The notes beneath the pieces are model-generated. The model did not search any database and was not told the origin of the DNA. It was given only the letters and a program-made list of their open reading frames with translations. 64,000 nucleotides of DNA from Bradyrhizobium sp. PSBB068 (GTDB lineage: Bacteria > Pseudomonadota > Alphaproteobacteria > Rhizobiales > Xanthobacteraceae), in the NCBI GenBank assembly GCA_016839165.1, contig CP069300.1, forward strand, positions 4,092,001-4,156,000, read 5' to 3'. This document shows, in pieces, positions 1 to 8,396 of the stretch. How positions within the stretch are numbered: position 1 is the stretch's first letter; each line of letters begins with the position of its first letter. Position numbers and translations under genes: made by a program.

Positions 1-31
1 GCAGCGCGTCTACCAATTCCGCCACGAGCGC
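1..31 (-). tRNA. tRNA-Leu, 5' part (cut by window edge)
   Basis: Read on the minus strand, the first 31 bases give the start of a leucine tRNA: a GCGCTCG acceptor strand, then the G-rich D-arm with GGTAGACGCGC that is typical of bacterial tRNA-Leu. The anticodon, variable arm and 3' end lie outside the window, so the isoacceptor cannot be told. Confidence 0.85.
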
Positions 32-123
32 TAAGGATGTCGGATGGAACCCTAAGGCGCCGCCGCATCGAGGGGGCCATGTAACAAATCACGGATGCAG
101 GGACAAGCGGCTTGATGCTTGAA

Positions 124-369
124 TTAACTGCGAACCCCGGGAGATTTCGGCAGCATTTGCTTGACCTCGACCGCAATCCGGTTGCGGTCGACCAGAACCA
201 CGCCGCTGGCCACCGGCAGGTTGTTGGCGAGGATCTTGACCTCGTCGGCCTCGGTGGCATCCAGTTCGATGATGGCACCGCGGGAGAGCCGCATGACCTG
301 GTGAATCGGCATAGTGGTGGTACCGAGGACCACCATGAGATCGACGCTGACTTTATCGAGGGTGGGCAC
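124..369 (-). CDS. fliN: FliN/SpoA-family flagellar motor switch protein
   Basis: This 81-residue protein is almost entirely one SpoA (FliN C-terminal) domain. It opens with a short lead (MPTLDKVSVDLMVVLG), has the conserved LSRGAIIELD turn and ends in the NRIAVEV strand. FliN is a subunit of the cytoplasmic C-ring that switches flagellar rotation, and the same fold occurs in type III secretion C-rings. It is short for FliN (usually 100-150 residues) because the N-terminal extension is missing. No other flagellar or secretion gene is near; it lies between a tRNA and the divergent lipB. The fold is clear from sequence; the role in the motor is inferred. Confidence 0.8.
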   Translation of the reverse strand: MPTLDKVSVDLMVVLGTTTMPIHQVMRLSRGAIIELDATEADEVKILANNLPVASGVVLVDRNRIAVEVKQMLPKSPGVRS

Positions 370-429
370 TTCTGAACCGCCGAACGGGAACTAGATTGTG
401 GGTTCACCTGACCATGTTAGGGTTAGCTA

Positions 430-1158
430 ATGGTTAACGACCGCCAAAGCCTCGATCTGACGACGTTTGCACGCCCCTCGGGCGGCGACGCGGTCGAATG
501 GCGGATCTCAAATAGTCCGGTCCCCTACCCCGATTCTCTCGCCGCGATGGATGCACGGGTCGCAGCGATCGCCACGGGCGAGGCGCCAGAACTGGTGTGG
601 CTGCTGGAGCATCCGCCGCTCTATACCTCCGGCACCAGCGGCAAGGCCGACGACCTGCTCGACGCGCGCTTTCCGACCTTCCAGAGCGGCCGCGGAGGCC
701 AGGTCACCTATCACGGCCCGGGCCAGCGCGTGGCCTATGTGATGCTCGACCTCAAGGGGCGCCGGCCGGACGTGCGCGCCTATGTCGCTTCGCTGGAAGA
801 ATGGATTATCCGGACGCTTGCGGCCTTCAACGTCCGCGGCGAGCGCCGCGAGGACCGCGTCGGGGTCTGGGTGAAACGCCCGGACAAGGGGCCTGGCCAT
901 GAGGACAAGATCGCCGCGATCGGCGTGCGGCTGCGCCGCTGGGTCTCGTTCCACGGCATCGCGATCAATGTCGAGCCCGACCTTTCGCACTTCCAGGCGA
1001 TCGTGCCCTGCGGCGTGGTCGATCCGCGCTACGGCGTGACCTCGCTGGTCGATCTCGGGCTGCCGGTCACGATGGCCGACGTCGACATCGCGCTCCGGCA
1101 GGCCTTTTCCGAAGTGTTCGGCGACACCGCGGCGCGGCTGCGGGAAACCGCGATCTAA
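430..1158 (+). CDS. lipB: Octanoyltransferase LipB
   Basis: LipB moves the octanoyl group from octanoyl-ACP to the lipoyl domains of 2-oxoacid dehydrogenases and glycine cleavage H protein, the first step of endogenous lipoate synthesis in the cytoplasm. The 242-residue protein has the family signatures in order: the [12 protein letters not shown] block, then a catalytic Lys in DKIAAIGVR (K160) and the acyl-accepting Cys in IVPCGV (C194). Length is normal for the family. It is transcribed away from the fliN-like gene, and its stop codon overlaps the stop of the convergent membrane-protein gene by a few bases. No lipA is visible in the window. Confidence 0.97.
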   Translation: MVNDRQSLDLTTFARPSGGDAVEWRISNSPVPYPDSLAAMDARVAAIATGEAPELVWLLEHPPLYTSGTSGKADDLLDARFPTFQSGRGGQVTYHGPGQRVAYVMLDLKGRRPDVRAYVASLEEWIIRTLAAFNVRGERREDRVGVWVKRPDKGPGHEDKIAAIGVRLRRWVSFHGIAINVEPDLSHFQAIVPCGVVDPRYGVTSLVDLGLPVTMADVDIALRQAFSEVFGDTAARLRETAI

Positions 1159-1628
1159 CCGGGCTTCCTGCGCGTCGCGACGGCGTGATCAGCAACGGGT
1201 CTTGCCGGCTCGCCGCTGCCCGCGTGACGGCCGGCAATGCGCCAATAGGCCACCCCTGCAGCAAATCCAGCAACGCCAAACAGCAAGCCGATCACCGGAT
1301 TCCACGAGCCGCTGGCGCCCACGAGAAGGCTGACGCTGATTACGCCGATGCCAGCGCCAACGAAGCCGAAGAACAGGACCGAGCGGATCGCAAGCCGCTC
1401 ACTAAGCCAGATAACCAAAACGGACGGAATGGCCGTCAACGCGCCTATGACGACGAAGTCGATCAGCGCGAAGACAAGAAGTGCAAGACCGCCCTCGAGA
1501 AATCTCACCAGATCGCGACCGGACGCGATCGCCAGGACCACCAGCCCTAAGCCACACATAACCGCCGTTGCGGCGGCGCATCCGGCCAGCCATCCCGTCA
1601 GCGCGCGAGAACACGTACCAGATGTCAC
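1155..1628 (-). CDS. Four-helix membrane protein, unknown function
   Basis: The protein has 157 residues from a GTG at 1628, chosen because GGGAGG sits just upstream and because the frame further upstream is a shadow of the neighbouring SDR gene. About four hydrophobic segments span most of the length (residues about 8-35, 45-75, 80-105, 108-130), followed by a polar, Arg-rich tail. I do not recognise the family. It starts 11 bp after the membrane-SDR gene ends on the same strand, so it is probably the last gene of the GbsR/DUF4166/SDR cluster. Its stop overlaps that of lipB head to head. Confidence 0.7.
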   Translation of the reverse strand: MTSGTCSRALTGWLAGCAAATAVMCGLGLVVLAIASGRDLVRFLEGGLALLVFALIDFVVIGALTAIPSVLVIWLSERLAIRSVLFFGFVGAGIGVISVSLLVGASGSWNPVIGLLFGVAGFAAGVAYWRIAGRHAGSGEPARPVADHAVATRRKPG

Positions 1629-1639
1629 TCTGCCCTCCC

Positions 1640-3076
1640 CTACAAGATCGCCTCGAACGCGCTGCGCAACGTTTCGTGCCGGAACACAAAGCCGTTGCTC
1701 AGCGCCTTGTTCGGCAGCACGCGCTGACCGCCGAGCAGCAACTCGTCGGCGAAGTCGCCGCCGACGGCACGCAGCAGCGCGGCCGGCACGCGGAAGATCG
1801 TGGGCCGGTGCAGGCGACGTCCGAGCTCTTCGGTGAATTTCGTGTTGGTGACCGGGATCGGGGCGGTCGCGTTGATCGGCCCTGAGAGCTCGGGCTTCGC
1901 GATCACATGCGCGATCAGCCGCACGAGGTCGTCGCGCTCGATCCACGACATCCACTGCCTGCCGGAGCCGAGCGGCCCGCCGAGACCGAACTCGAACGGC
2001 GTCAGCATCCGCGTGATGAAGCCGCCGTCGGTGCCTACCACGAGTCCGATCCGCAAATACGCCACGCGCACGCCGTGGTCGGCGGCGGGTCTGGCCGCGT
2101 TCTCCCAGGCCTCGCACAGTTCGTGACTGAAGCAGGCATGGGACTTCGCCGACTCGGTGAGCACCTGGTCCTGCCAGAGCCCGTACCAGCCGATCGCCGA
2201 TCCACTCACCAAGACCTGCGGCTTGCGCTCGAGGCGCGCGATCAGCTTGACGACATCAGCGGTCATATCGACGCGCGAGGCTATGATCCTGCGGCGCTTG
2301 GCCTCGGTCCACAGGCCGTTGCCGATCGGCTCACCGGCGAGATTGACGACGGCGTCGATCACTGAACACGCAGGCAACTGGTCGAGGCTGGTGATCAGCG
2401 TCACCGGCGGCGACAGCGTCTCGGCCTTGGCCGGATTGCGGATCAGCGCGATCACCTGATGGCCCGATGCGGCGAGGCTTGCGACCAGGCGGCTGCCGAT
2501 GAAGCCGGTCGCGCCGGTGATCAGTACGGTCTGACGGGGCGGCAGTTTCTCGACGAGCGTCGCAGCCGGCACGGTTGCCATCCGTCCCAGGCGTCGGGAC
2601 GCGGCAAAGTCGCGCGCGCCGAACAGCGCCGCACCGAAGGCCGCGGTGGTCGCAAAAATGCTCAGGAGCCCGGCATAAGCGGGAGCGATCCCGGTCGGCT
2701 GCGTGGTCCAGCCGATCAGCACCGGCACCAGCAGCACGAGGATCGCGCCGTAGTTGATCGCCAGCAGCGTGTGATTGATCCGCTCGCTCGGCGGCAGCTT
2801 GCGGCTCAGATCCTCCTCGACGAAATCCATCAGCGTGATGACGACCTCGACCGCGAGCACGGCCAGGATGGCAATCGCAAGAATGCCGTGCACCTCGAGC
2901 CAGCCGAGCACGAGGAACAGCAGCGCATAGAGCATGTTGCGGACGCTGTGCAGCTGCAGCTCATGGCGCTGCGATGGACGCCAGGCGAGCCGCTCGGTGA
3001 ATTCATGGTGATAGAAGGTGTCGAAGGCGCCCATCGCGATCTGGATGGCGACCAGGGTCCACAGCAGCGGCGTCAT
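1640..3076 (-). CDS. Membrane domain fused to TIGR01777-type NAD-dependent epimerase
   Basis: This 478-residue protein has two parts. Residues 1-165 hold four to five hydrophobic segments (for example 48-83 and 105-123). From about residue 183 a Rossmann-fold SDR begins with TGATGFIGSRLV and continues through VVNLAGEPIG, SGSAIGWYG and VGTDGGFITRM, the TIGR01777 (YfcH-like) epimerase pattern. The substrate is unknown. The ATG at 3076 overlaps the upstream DUF4166 gene by ATGA, so the two are probably translationally coupled. The membrane half looks like a pairing specific to this lineage. The catalytic Tyr region is YGLWQDQ rather than a canonical YxxxK, which is usual for this subfamily. Confidence 0.85.
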   Translation of the reverse strand: MTPLLWTLVAIQIAMGAFDTFYHHEFTERLAWRPSQRHELQLHSVRNMLYALLFLVLGWLEVHGILAIAILAVLAVEVVITLMDFVEEDLSRKLPPSERINHTLLAINYGAILVLLVPVLIGWTTQPTGIAPAYAGLLSIFATTAAFGAALFGARDFAASRRLGRMATVPAATLVEKLPPRQTVLITGATGFIGSRLVASLAASGHQVIALIRNPAKAETLSPPVTLITSLDQLPACSVIDAVVNLAGEPIGNGLWTEAKRRRIIASRVDMTADVVKLIARLERKPQVLVSGSAIGWYGLWQDQVLTESAKSHACFSHELCEAWENAARPAADHGVRVAYLRIGLVVGTDGGFITRMLTPFEFGLGGPLGSGRQWMSWIERDDLVRLIAHVIAKPELSGPINATAPIPVTNTKFTEELGRRLHRPTIFRVPAALLRAVGGDFADELLLGGQRVLPNKALSNGFVFRHETLRSAFEAIL

Positions 3077-3738
3077 GACGAAGCCTCCCTGAACACGGCG
3101 GACTGACGGATCAGCCGGCCGAAACGCGGGTGGATGATCTCCAGCGTGAAGCGGAAGTCGCCGCAACCGAGATCGGAATGTGTCACGGTGAGATCGCCGG
3201 GGGTGAGCCAGTCGGGCAGCGGCAGGCGGAACGGACCGAGTTGCAACGAATAGCCGACGCTGTGAAACACCAGCGCCTCGTGCTCGACCGCGATCCTGAG
3301 CGCCATGCTGACGCCGAACCCGACATATTCCTCGAGCCCGGTCGGGCCGGCAAAGCGCTTGGCAGAATGAATCACCTGCGGGAAGCCGTCGCGGCGCGCA
3401 CAGATCCGGGTCCAGATCTGGCCGCCGCTTGCGGCGTCCTCGGTGACCGTGACGATCATCGGCACCCGGGTCTCGTTGCCGGTCGGAAGCGGCCCGCCGA
3501 TCAGCCGCGCGGCCTGCGCCAGCCACCAGCCGGCGCGGCTGCTCGCGGCTTCCTCGACCTCGCCGACATAGACGACGGTGTTGCCGTCCTCGAAGCGCTT
3601 CGAGAAGCGCCGCCAGATCGCGACCGGCAGGCGGCCCCAATCCTCGTCCGACAGCAACGCGCGGAAGCGATGGTCGTCGAGCAGTTTGGTATCGGAAGCC
3701 GGCGCTGTCTTTAAGGTGGATATCCTTGCTGACGCCAT
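3073..3738 (-). CDS. DUF4166 domain protein
   Basis: The 221-residue protein matches the DUF4166 pattern as I know it: PVAIWRRFSKRF near the N-terminus, a GNETRVPMIVTVT strand and a LGPFRLPLPDWLTPG segment near residue 170. It looks soluble, with no signal peptide. The family is often encoded next to, or fused with, saccharopine-reductase-like or SDR enzymes, which fits its ATGA overlap with the membrane-SDR gene downstream. Its biochemical role is unknown. It lies 26 bp downstream of the GbsR regulator on the same strand, so the four genes from 4322 down to 1155 probably form one operon. Confidence 0.8.
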   Translation of the reverse strand: MASARISTLKTAPASDTKLLDDHRFRALLSDEDWGRLPVAIWRRFSKRFEDGNTVVYVGEVEEAASSRAGWWLAQAARLIGGPLPTGNETRVPMIVTVTEDAASGGQIWTRICARRDGFPQVIHSAKRFAGPTGLEEYVGFGVSMALRIAVEHEALVFHSVGYSLQLGPFRLPLPDWLTPGDLTVTHSDLGCGDFRFTLEIIHPRFGRLIRQSAVFREASS

Positions 3739-3764
3739 CGCATACTCCCGTTACGCCGCGGCCC

Positions 3765-4322
3765 CTATTTGGCCCTGCCTGTCGGCAGGAAACTCACAAT
3801 CTTCTCGCCGAGCTTGATCAGCGCGACCAGGCGCGGCCGCGGCACGTTCAGCATCTGCGAGTACCAGCGGTCGACCAGCTCGGTGAAGGTCAGCATCTCC
3901 TTCAGCCGCTTGCTGGCGAGCGGGCTGATGGCGGGGTCGTCGGCCGCGTCGGAGACGCAGGCGCGCAGTGCCGCGAGCGCAGGATCGATCTCGCGCTCCT
4001 TGCGCCCGGCCGCGATCTTGGCCGCCACCTCCCAGATGTCGGTCTCGGCCTCGAAGTGGTCGCGACGGTCGCCGAGGATCGGCACCCGCCGGATCAAGCC
4101 CCAGGACAACAGCTCCTTGATCGAGTTGGAGACGTTGGAGCGCGCCATGCCGAGCGTGTCGGCAATGTCCTCAGCCGTCATCGGCGCTTCGGCGAGGTAG
4201 AGCAGCCCGTGGATCTGGCTGACCGAGCGGTTGACACCCCATTCGTCGCCCATGTCGCCCCAATGCAGGATGAAGCGTTCGACGACGGCGGGGAGTTTTT
4301 TCTTGGCGGTTGTTTCTGTCAT
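3765..4322 (-). CDS. GbsR/MarR-family transcriptional regulator
   Basis: The 185-residue protein has the GbsR layout: an N-terminal segment with FILHWGDMGDEWGVNRSVSQIHGLLYL, then a winged helix-turn-helix (MTAEDIADTLGMARSNVSNSIKEL), a wing with a basic GDRRDHFE loop, and an alpha-helical C-terminal half. GbsR proteins are repressors; the founding member senses choline in Bacillus. Here it is the first gene of a cluster with DUF4166 and a membrane-SDR, so it most likely controls that cluster. The ligand cannot be inferred. It is about 100 bp from acyP, transcribed in the same direction. Confidence 0.88.
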   Translation of the reverse strand: MTETTAKKKLPAVVERFILHWGDMGDEWGVNRSVSQIHGLLYLAEAPMTAEDIADTLGMARSNVSNSIKELLSWGLIRRVPILGDRRDHFEAETDIWEVAAKIAAGRKEREIDPALAALRACVSDAADDPAISPLASKRLKEMLTFTELVDRWYSQMLNVPRPRLVALIKLGEKIVSFLPTGRAK

Positions 4323-4421
4323 AACAGAAATATCAGATTATTCGGACCGAAAGTCAAGGGCCGCCGGAAACCGTTCGGCCGCGAACGTCGTCGATGGTGA
4401 GACGGATGACTTTGCGGACGG

Positions 4422-4721
4422 TCAGACCGTCGGCAGGAAGGCGAAGCGCTCGCCTGCCCCGCGCAGATTGAGCAGATCGGCCGTGCCGACGTCTTCCTGC
4501 ACACGGTCGACGCGCGCCGAGATCGGGCCGCGGCCGCACGCCTTGATCATGTCGGCGACGACGCCCTCGGGACCGACGAACATCGCCTCGACGCTGCCGT
4601 CGCGGCGGTTGCGAACCCAGCCTTCGAGGCCGCGCGCGTTCGCATGTTCGTGAACCCAGGCGCGATAGCCGACGCCCTGCACGCGTCCGGTGATCGTAAC
4701 GTGGCGGATCACATCGCTCAC
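4422..4721 (-). CDS. acyP: Acylphosphatase
   Basis: Acylphosphatase hydrolyses carboxyl-phosphate bonds of small acyl phosphates in the cytoplasm. The 99-residue protein has the family signature GRVQGVGYRAW, with the phosphate-binding Arg near residue 19, and GWVRNRRDGSVEA, with the catalytic Asn near residue 38. Length is normal. It starts with GTG at 4721 and overlaps the stop of the upstream lyase gene by GTGA, suggesting translational coupling. That pairing with a PEP-mutase-fold lyase is worth noting because both act on small phosphorylated or carboxylated acids. Confidence 0.93.
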   Translation of the reverse strand: MSDVIRHVTITGRVQGVGYRAWVHEHANARGLEGWVRNRRDGSVEAMFVGPEGVVADMIKACGRGPISARVDRVQEDVGTADLLNLRGAGERFAFLPTV

Positions 4722-5584
4722 TTCTTCAGGCCGAGGAATTCGCCGCTGCGCGCCTTGGTCTCCGCCTCGCGCATCGCGCGGCTGGTCAGTTCGGAGGACG
4801 CAATGCCCTTGAGATTCCTTGGCGAGGTGCCTTCGCGCAGCGCCTTCAGCGTCTCGTAGACGGCCTGGGTCGCGGCCGCGAACGGCGCGTGGCCCTGCAA
4901 CGCGATCCTGACGCGCTGGCTTGCCAGATAGTCCGGCGCGGTCATCTCCTCCGGTGCGCCGCCGAGCACGATCGGCAGCGTCGTCGCGGCCGACAGTGCC
5001 TCCAGCTCACCGCGCGATTTGATGCCGGTGAAGAACAAGCCATCGACGCCGACCGCCTCATAGGCCTTCGCGCGCGCGATCGCGTCGTCGAGGTTGGTGA
5101 TCGAGACGGCGCCGGTCCGGCCGAGGATGACGAGCGACGGGTCGCTGCGGCCGTCGAGCGCGGCTTTCATCTTGCCGACGCCCTCCTCGCGCGAGATCAG
5201 TTGCGTCTTCGTCTCGCCGAACGGCTGCGGCAGCAGCGTGTCCTCGATCGTGAGGCCGGCGGCACCGGCGGCTTCCACCTCCTGGACCGTGCGGCGGACA
5301 TTGAGCGCGTTGCCGTAGCCGTGGTCGGCATCGACCAGCACCGGCAGCGTCGATGCGCGCGACATCCGCCGGATCTGCTCGGCGAACTCGGTCAGTGTGA
5401 TCAGCGCGATGTCGGGATCGCCGAGCACGGCGAGCGAGGCCACCGAGCCGCCGAACATGCCGAGCTCGAAGCCGAGGTCCTCTGCGATCCGGATCGAGGT
5501 CGCGTCATAGACCGAGCCCGGCCGAATGCAGCCTGATCCGGTGAGGATCGATCGCAGTGCTTCGCGGCGTCTGCGGAAGGCCAT
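4718..5584 (-). CDS. Isocitrate lyase/PEP mutase superfamily protein, oxaloacetate decarboxylase-like
   Basis: The start is the ATG at 5584, preceded by GAGGGAGAC; the frame upstream runs through a repeat. The 288-residue TIM-barrel protein has PGSVYDATSIRIAEDLG, the metal-binding DADHGYGN loop, IEDTLLPQPFG and ILGRTGA. It lacks the KKCGH catalytic motif of isocitrate and methylisocitrate lyases; in its place is SREEGVGKM. That pattern resembles the PA4872-type oxaloacetate decarboxylases, so a divalent-metal-dependent C-C lyase or decarboxylase on a small oxoacid is the best guess. It lies between acyP (overlapping) and a biotin carboxylase gene. A paralogue of the same superfamily is at 58479-59297. 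Confidence 0.85.
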   Translation of the reverse strand: MAFRRRREALRSILTGSGCIRPGSVYDATSIRIAEDLGFELGMFGGSVASLAVLGDPDIALITLTEFAEQIRRMSRASTLPVLVDADHGYGNALNVRRTVQEVEAAGAAGLTIEDTLLPQPFGETKTQLISREEGVGKMKAALDGRSDPSLVILGRTGAVSITNLDDAIARAKAYEAVGVDGLFFTGIKSRGELEALSAATTLPIVLGGAPEEMTAPDYLASQRVRIALQGHAPFAAATQAVYETLKALREGTSPRNLKGIASSELTSRAMREAETKARSGEFLGLKK

Positions 5585-5601
5585 GGTGGTGTCTCCCTCC
5601 A

Positions 5602-5694
5602 CGTCATTGCGAGAAGCGAAGCGACGAAGCAATCCATCTCTCATCATACGCATACGCGGTCGGATGGATTGCTTCGCTGCGCTCGCAAATGACG
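5602..5694. repeat. Dispersed palindromic repeat, family A (copy 1)
   Basis: The left arm (gtcattgcgagaagcgaagc, then gacgaagcaatccat) and the right arm (atggattgcttcg, then ctcgcaaatgac) are near-perfect inverted repeats around a short loop. The same element recurs at 40744-40830, so this is an interspersed hairpin element and not a gene-specific terminator. It separates the lyase gene from the carboxylase gene. Confidence 0.9.
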
Positions 5695-5697
5695 AGT

Positions 5698-7713
5698 TTA
5701 TGCGAACTCCAGGATCAACGCATCGACCGCGAGCGTGGCGCCGGCGGCGGCGTGGATCTTCTTCACCGTGCCGTCGCGTTCGGCGCGCAGCACGTTCTGC
5801 ATCTTCATGGCTTCGACCACCGCAAGCGTCTCGCCAGCCTTGACCTCCTGGCCTTCGGTCACCGCGATCGACACCACGAGCCCCGGCATCGGGCACAGCA
5901 GCTTCTTGCCGGTGTCGGCGGCCGAGACCACCGGCATCAGCCGCGCCGAGGTCGCCTCGGTCTCGGTGAAGACGTAGACCGGCACTTCAAAACCCTGATG
6001 CGCAAGGCGGAAGCCGTTGTTGATCGCGCGCACCTGCACGGCGACCAAATTGCCGTCGATGGTGCCCTGCCAGACCGGCTCGCCCGGCGCCCAGCTCGAC
6101 ACCAGATTGTGCGGATTGCCAGGCAGCCCGTCGGCGCCGACGAAGCGCACCGCGATGGCGTCATCCTCGCGCGCGACGTCGAGCGCGATCTCGGCCCGAT
6201 CGAGCCACACCGCGCGGCGGCGCTCGCGCTGCACGACGCGGCCGCCCATCTGGCCGGAAATCTGCCGCTTGCGTTCGCCCAGCACATGGTCGATCGCGGC
6301 ACCCACTGCTGCGAGCCGCCGCGCGATCTCGCCCTCGGGCGCGCGCGCCGAGAATCCCTTGGGGAATTCCTCGGCGATGAATCCGGTCGAGAGCCGGCCC
6401 TCGCGCCAGCGCGGATGGTTCATCAATGCCGAGAGGAACGGAATGTTGTGCCTGATGCCGTCGACATAGAAGGCGTCGAGCGCGGTCGCCTGCGCCTCGA
6501 TCGCGGCGGCGCGCGACGGGGCGTGGGTGACGAGCTTGGCGATCATCGGATCGTAGTAGATCGAGATCTCGCCGCCTTCCTGGACGCCGGTGTCGTTACG
6601 AACAGTGATGCCGTCATGGCTGGCTTCGGCCGGCGGACGGTATTTGACCAGGCGGCCGATCGACGGCAGGAAGTTGCGGAACGGATCCTCGGCATAGACG
6701 CGGGACTCCACCGCCCAGCCGGTCAGCGTGACGTCCTTCTGCGCGATCGCGAGCTTCTCGCCGGCCGCGACGCGGATCATCTGCTCGACAAGGTCGACGC
6801 CGGTGATCAGTTCGGTGACGGGATGCTCGACCTGCAGGCGGGTGTTCATCTCCAGGAAGTAGAAGCTCTTGTCCTGGCCGGCGACGAACTCCACGGTGCC
6901 CGCCGAATCGTAGTTCACGGCATTGGCCAAAGCGACCGCCTGCTCGCCCATCTTGCGGCGGGTGGTCTCGTCGAGCAGCGGCGACGGCGCCTCCTCGATG
7001 ACCTTCTGGTTACGGCGCTGGATCGAGCATTCGCGCTCGCCGAGGTAAATCACGTTGCCATGCTTGTCGCCGAGCACCTGGATCTCGATGTGCCGGGGAT
7101 CGACGATGAACTTCTCGATGAAGACGCGGTCGTCGCCGAACGACGACTTCGCCTCGGCCTTGGCGAGGTTGAAGCCCTCGGCGACCTCGGCCTTGGAATG
7201 CGCGATGCGCATACCCTTGCCACCGCCGCCGGCGGAGGCCTTGATCATTACGGGATAGCCGATCTCGTCGGCGATCTGGACCGCGTGCTTGTCGTCCTCG
7301 ATGACGCCGAGATGACCCGGCACGGTCGAGACTTTCGCCTTTGCGGCGGCCTTCTTGGATTCGATCTTGTCGCCCATCGCGGCGATCGCGCCGGGGTTCG
7401 GGCCGATGAAGACGACGCCGGCGGCTTCCAGCGCGCGCGGAAACGCCTCGCGCTCGGAAAGGAAGCCGTAGCCGGGATGCACCGCCTGCGCGCCGGTCTT
7501 GCGGCAGGCTTCGACGATCTTGTCGATCAATAGATAGCTCTCGGCCGCGGCGGGCGGGCCGATCAGCACGGCATCATCGGCCATCTCGACATGCAGCGCG
7601 TCGCGGTCGGCCTCGGAGTAGACGGCGACCGTCTCAATCCCCATACGGCGCGCAGTCTTGATGACCCGGCAGGCGATCTCGCCGCGGTTGGCGATCAGGA
7701 TTCGTTTGAACAT
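5698..7713 (-). CDS. pccA: Biotin-dependent acetyl/propionyl-CoA carboxylase alpha subunit
   Basis: This 671-residue protein contains the biotin carboxylase domain (KRILIANRGEIACRV at the start, ATP-grasp glycine loop ASAGGGGKGMR, EMNTRLQVEHPVTE) and, at the C-terminus, a biotinyl domain with the acceptor Lys in VVEAMKMQNVL. Such alpha subunits carboxylate biotin with ATP and bicarbonate; the beta subunit then carries the carboxyl to an acyl-CoA. The start is ATG 7713, beginning the conserved MFKRILIANRGE. No beta subunit lies in the window. Propionyl-CoA is the likeliest substrate from overall form, but methylcrotonyl- or other acyl-CoA cannot be excluded. Confidence 0.92.
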   Translation of the reverse strand: MFKRILIANRGEIACRVIKTARRMGIETVAVYSEADRDALHVEMADDAVLIGPPAAAESYLLIDKIVEACRKTGAQAVHPGYGFLSEREAFPRALEAAGVVFIGPNPGAIAAMGDKIESKKAAAKAKVSTVPGHLGVIEDDKHAVQIADEIGYPVMIKASAGGGGKGMRIAHSKAEVAEGFNLAKAEAKSSFGDDRVFIEKFIVDPRHIEIQVLGDKHGNVIYLGERECSIQRRNQKVIEEAPSPLLDETTRRKMGEQAVALANAVNYDSAGTVEFVAGQDKSFYFLEMNTRLQVEHPVTELITGVDLVEQMIRVAAGEKLAIAQKDVTLTGWAVESRVYAEDPFRNFLPSIGRLVKYRPPAEASHDGITVRNDTGVQEGGEISIYYDPMIAKLVTHAPSRAAAIEAQATALDAFYVDGIRHNIPFLSALMNHPRWREGRLSTGFIAEEFPKGFSARAPEGEIARRLAAVGAAIDHVLGERKRQISGQMGGRVVQRERRRAVWLDRAEIALDVAREDDAIAVRFVGADGLPGNPHNLVSSWAPGEPVWQGTIDGNLVAVQVRAINNGFRLAHQGFEVPVYVFTETEATSARLMPVVSAADTGKKLLCPMPGLVVSIAVTEGQEVKAGETLAVVEAMKMQNVLRAERDGTVKKIHAAAGATLAVDALILEFA

Positions 7714-7895
7714 GCTCTTCTTGCTTGGGCTTTTTAGGACTTGGCAGGATTCCTCCCCGCGCAATCTGGCACGGGCGATTGGGCGTAACCACTCCGTGGT
7801 ACAGCAAATTGCCCCGGAGGCAACGGTCTAATGCAAATCCGGCCCGGTGCCTGGCCAGGCCTTGGGTGGGCTTTTGCGGTAGCCTGAGGGGGACT

Positions 7896-8099
7896 TCAGC
7901 CCGAATAGGTCTTGAAGCGGCCGCGGGAATACGCCTTCGCAACGGCTTTCATCAGCTCGCTGACCTCATTTTCCAGAAACTCATTGGCCACGATCAGCGC
8001 CCGGATGGTCGCGCGCAGATTCCCGCCGCAGGCGGAAATGGCCTGATCGACAGCCGCTTCCAGCCCGTCATCGTCGTCAGATTCGGGCCGTGCAGACAT
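7896..8099 (-). CDS. Small conserved-looking hypothetical protein
   Basis: About 67 residues from ATG 8099 (MSARPESDDDD). The frame stays open to two ATGs near 8132 with AGGA just before them, so a 78-residue form is possible. The protein has an acidic N-terminus, then an amphipathic stretch (GGNLRATIRALIVANEFLENEVSELM) that could form a helical hairpin, and a basic end. There is no signal or membrane segment. Codon use matches neighbours. I do not recognise a family. It is transcribed in the same direction as pccA but 180 bp away. Confidence 0.6.
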   Translation of the reverse strand: MSARPESDDDDGLEAAVDQAISACGGNLRATIRALIVANEFLENEVSELMKAVAKAYSRGRFKTYSG

Positions 8100-8396
8100 C
8101 GTGAGGTATCCGGGATTCAGGTGGCACATCATGTTCCTATTTTGTTCTTATCGAGTCAATCGGATCTTTGCGCACGCCAGCACGCGAGACATTGCAGGGG
8201 ATGTCGGCAATGACGTTCCATGATGAAACTCGGCCATGCCTGCATCCCTGCAACGGCGATGCCCGTCCGTTCTACGTCGCGGAACGCCGGTCGGGATGTG
8301 ACTGCGCGCACGCACCGGTTCGCGAACAGTCCTTGGTTGGATCGTACCGGGCTGTGCTAGAAGTCCGGTTGCCCGCCAAAGATCTGAAGTGAGAAA

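Noticed and set aside
8168..8392. 74-codon plus-strand frame before the thermonuclease-like gene, with several Cys
   Set aside because: No ribosome site, no signal or recognisable pattern; it may be leader sequence. Cannot be supported.
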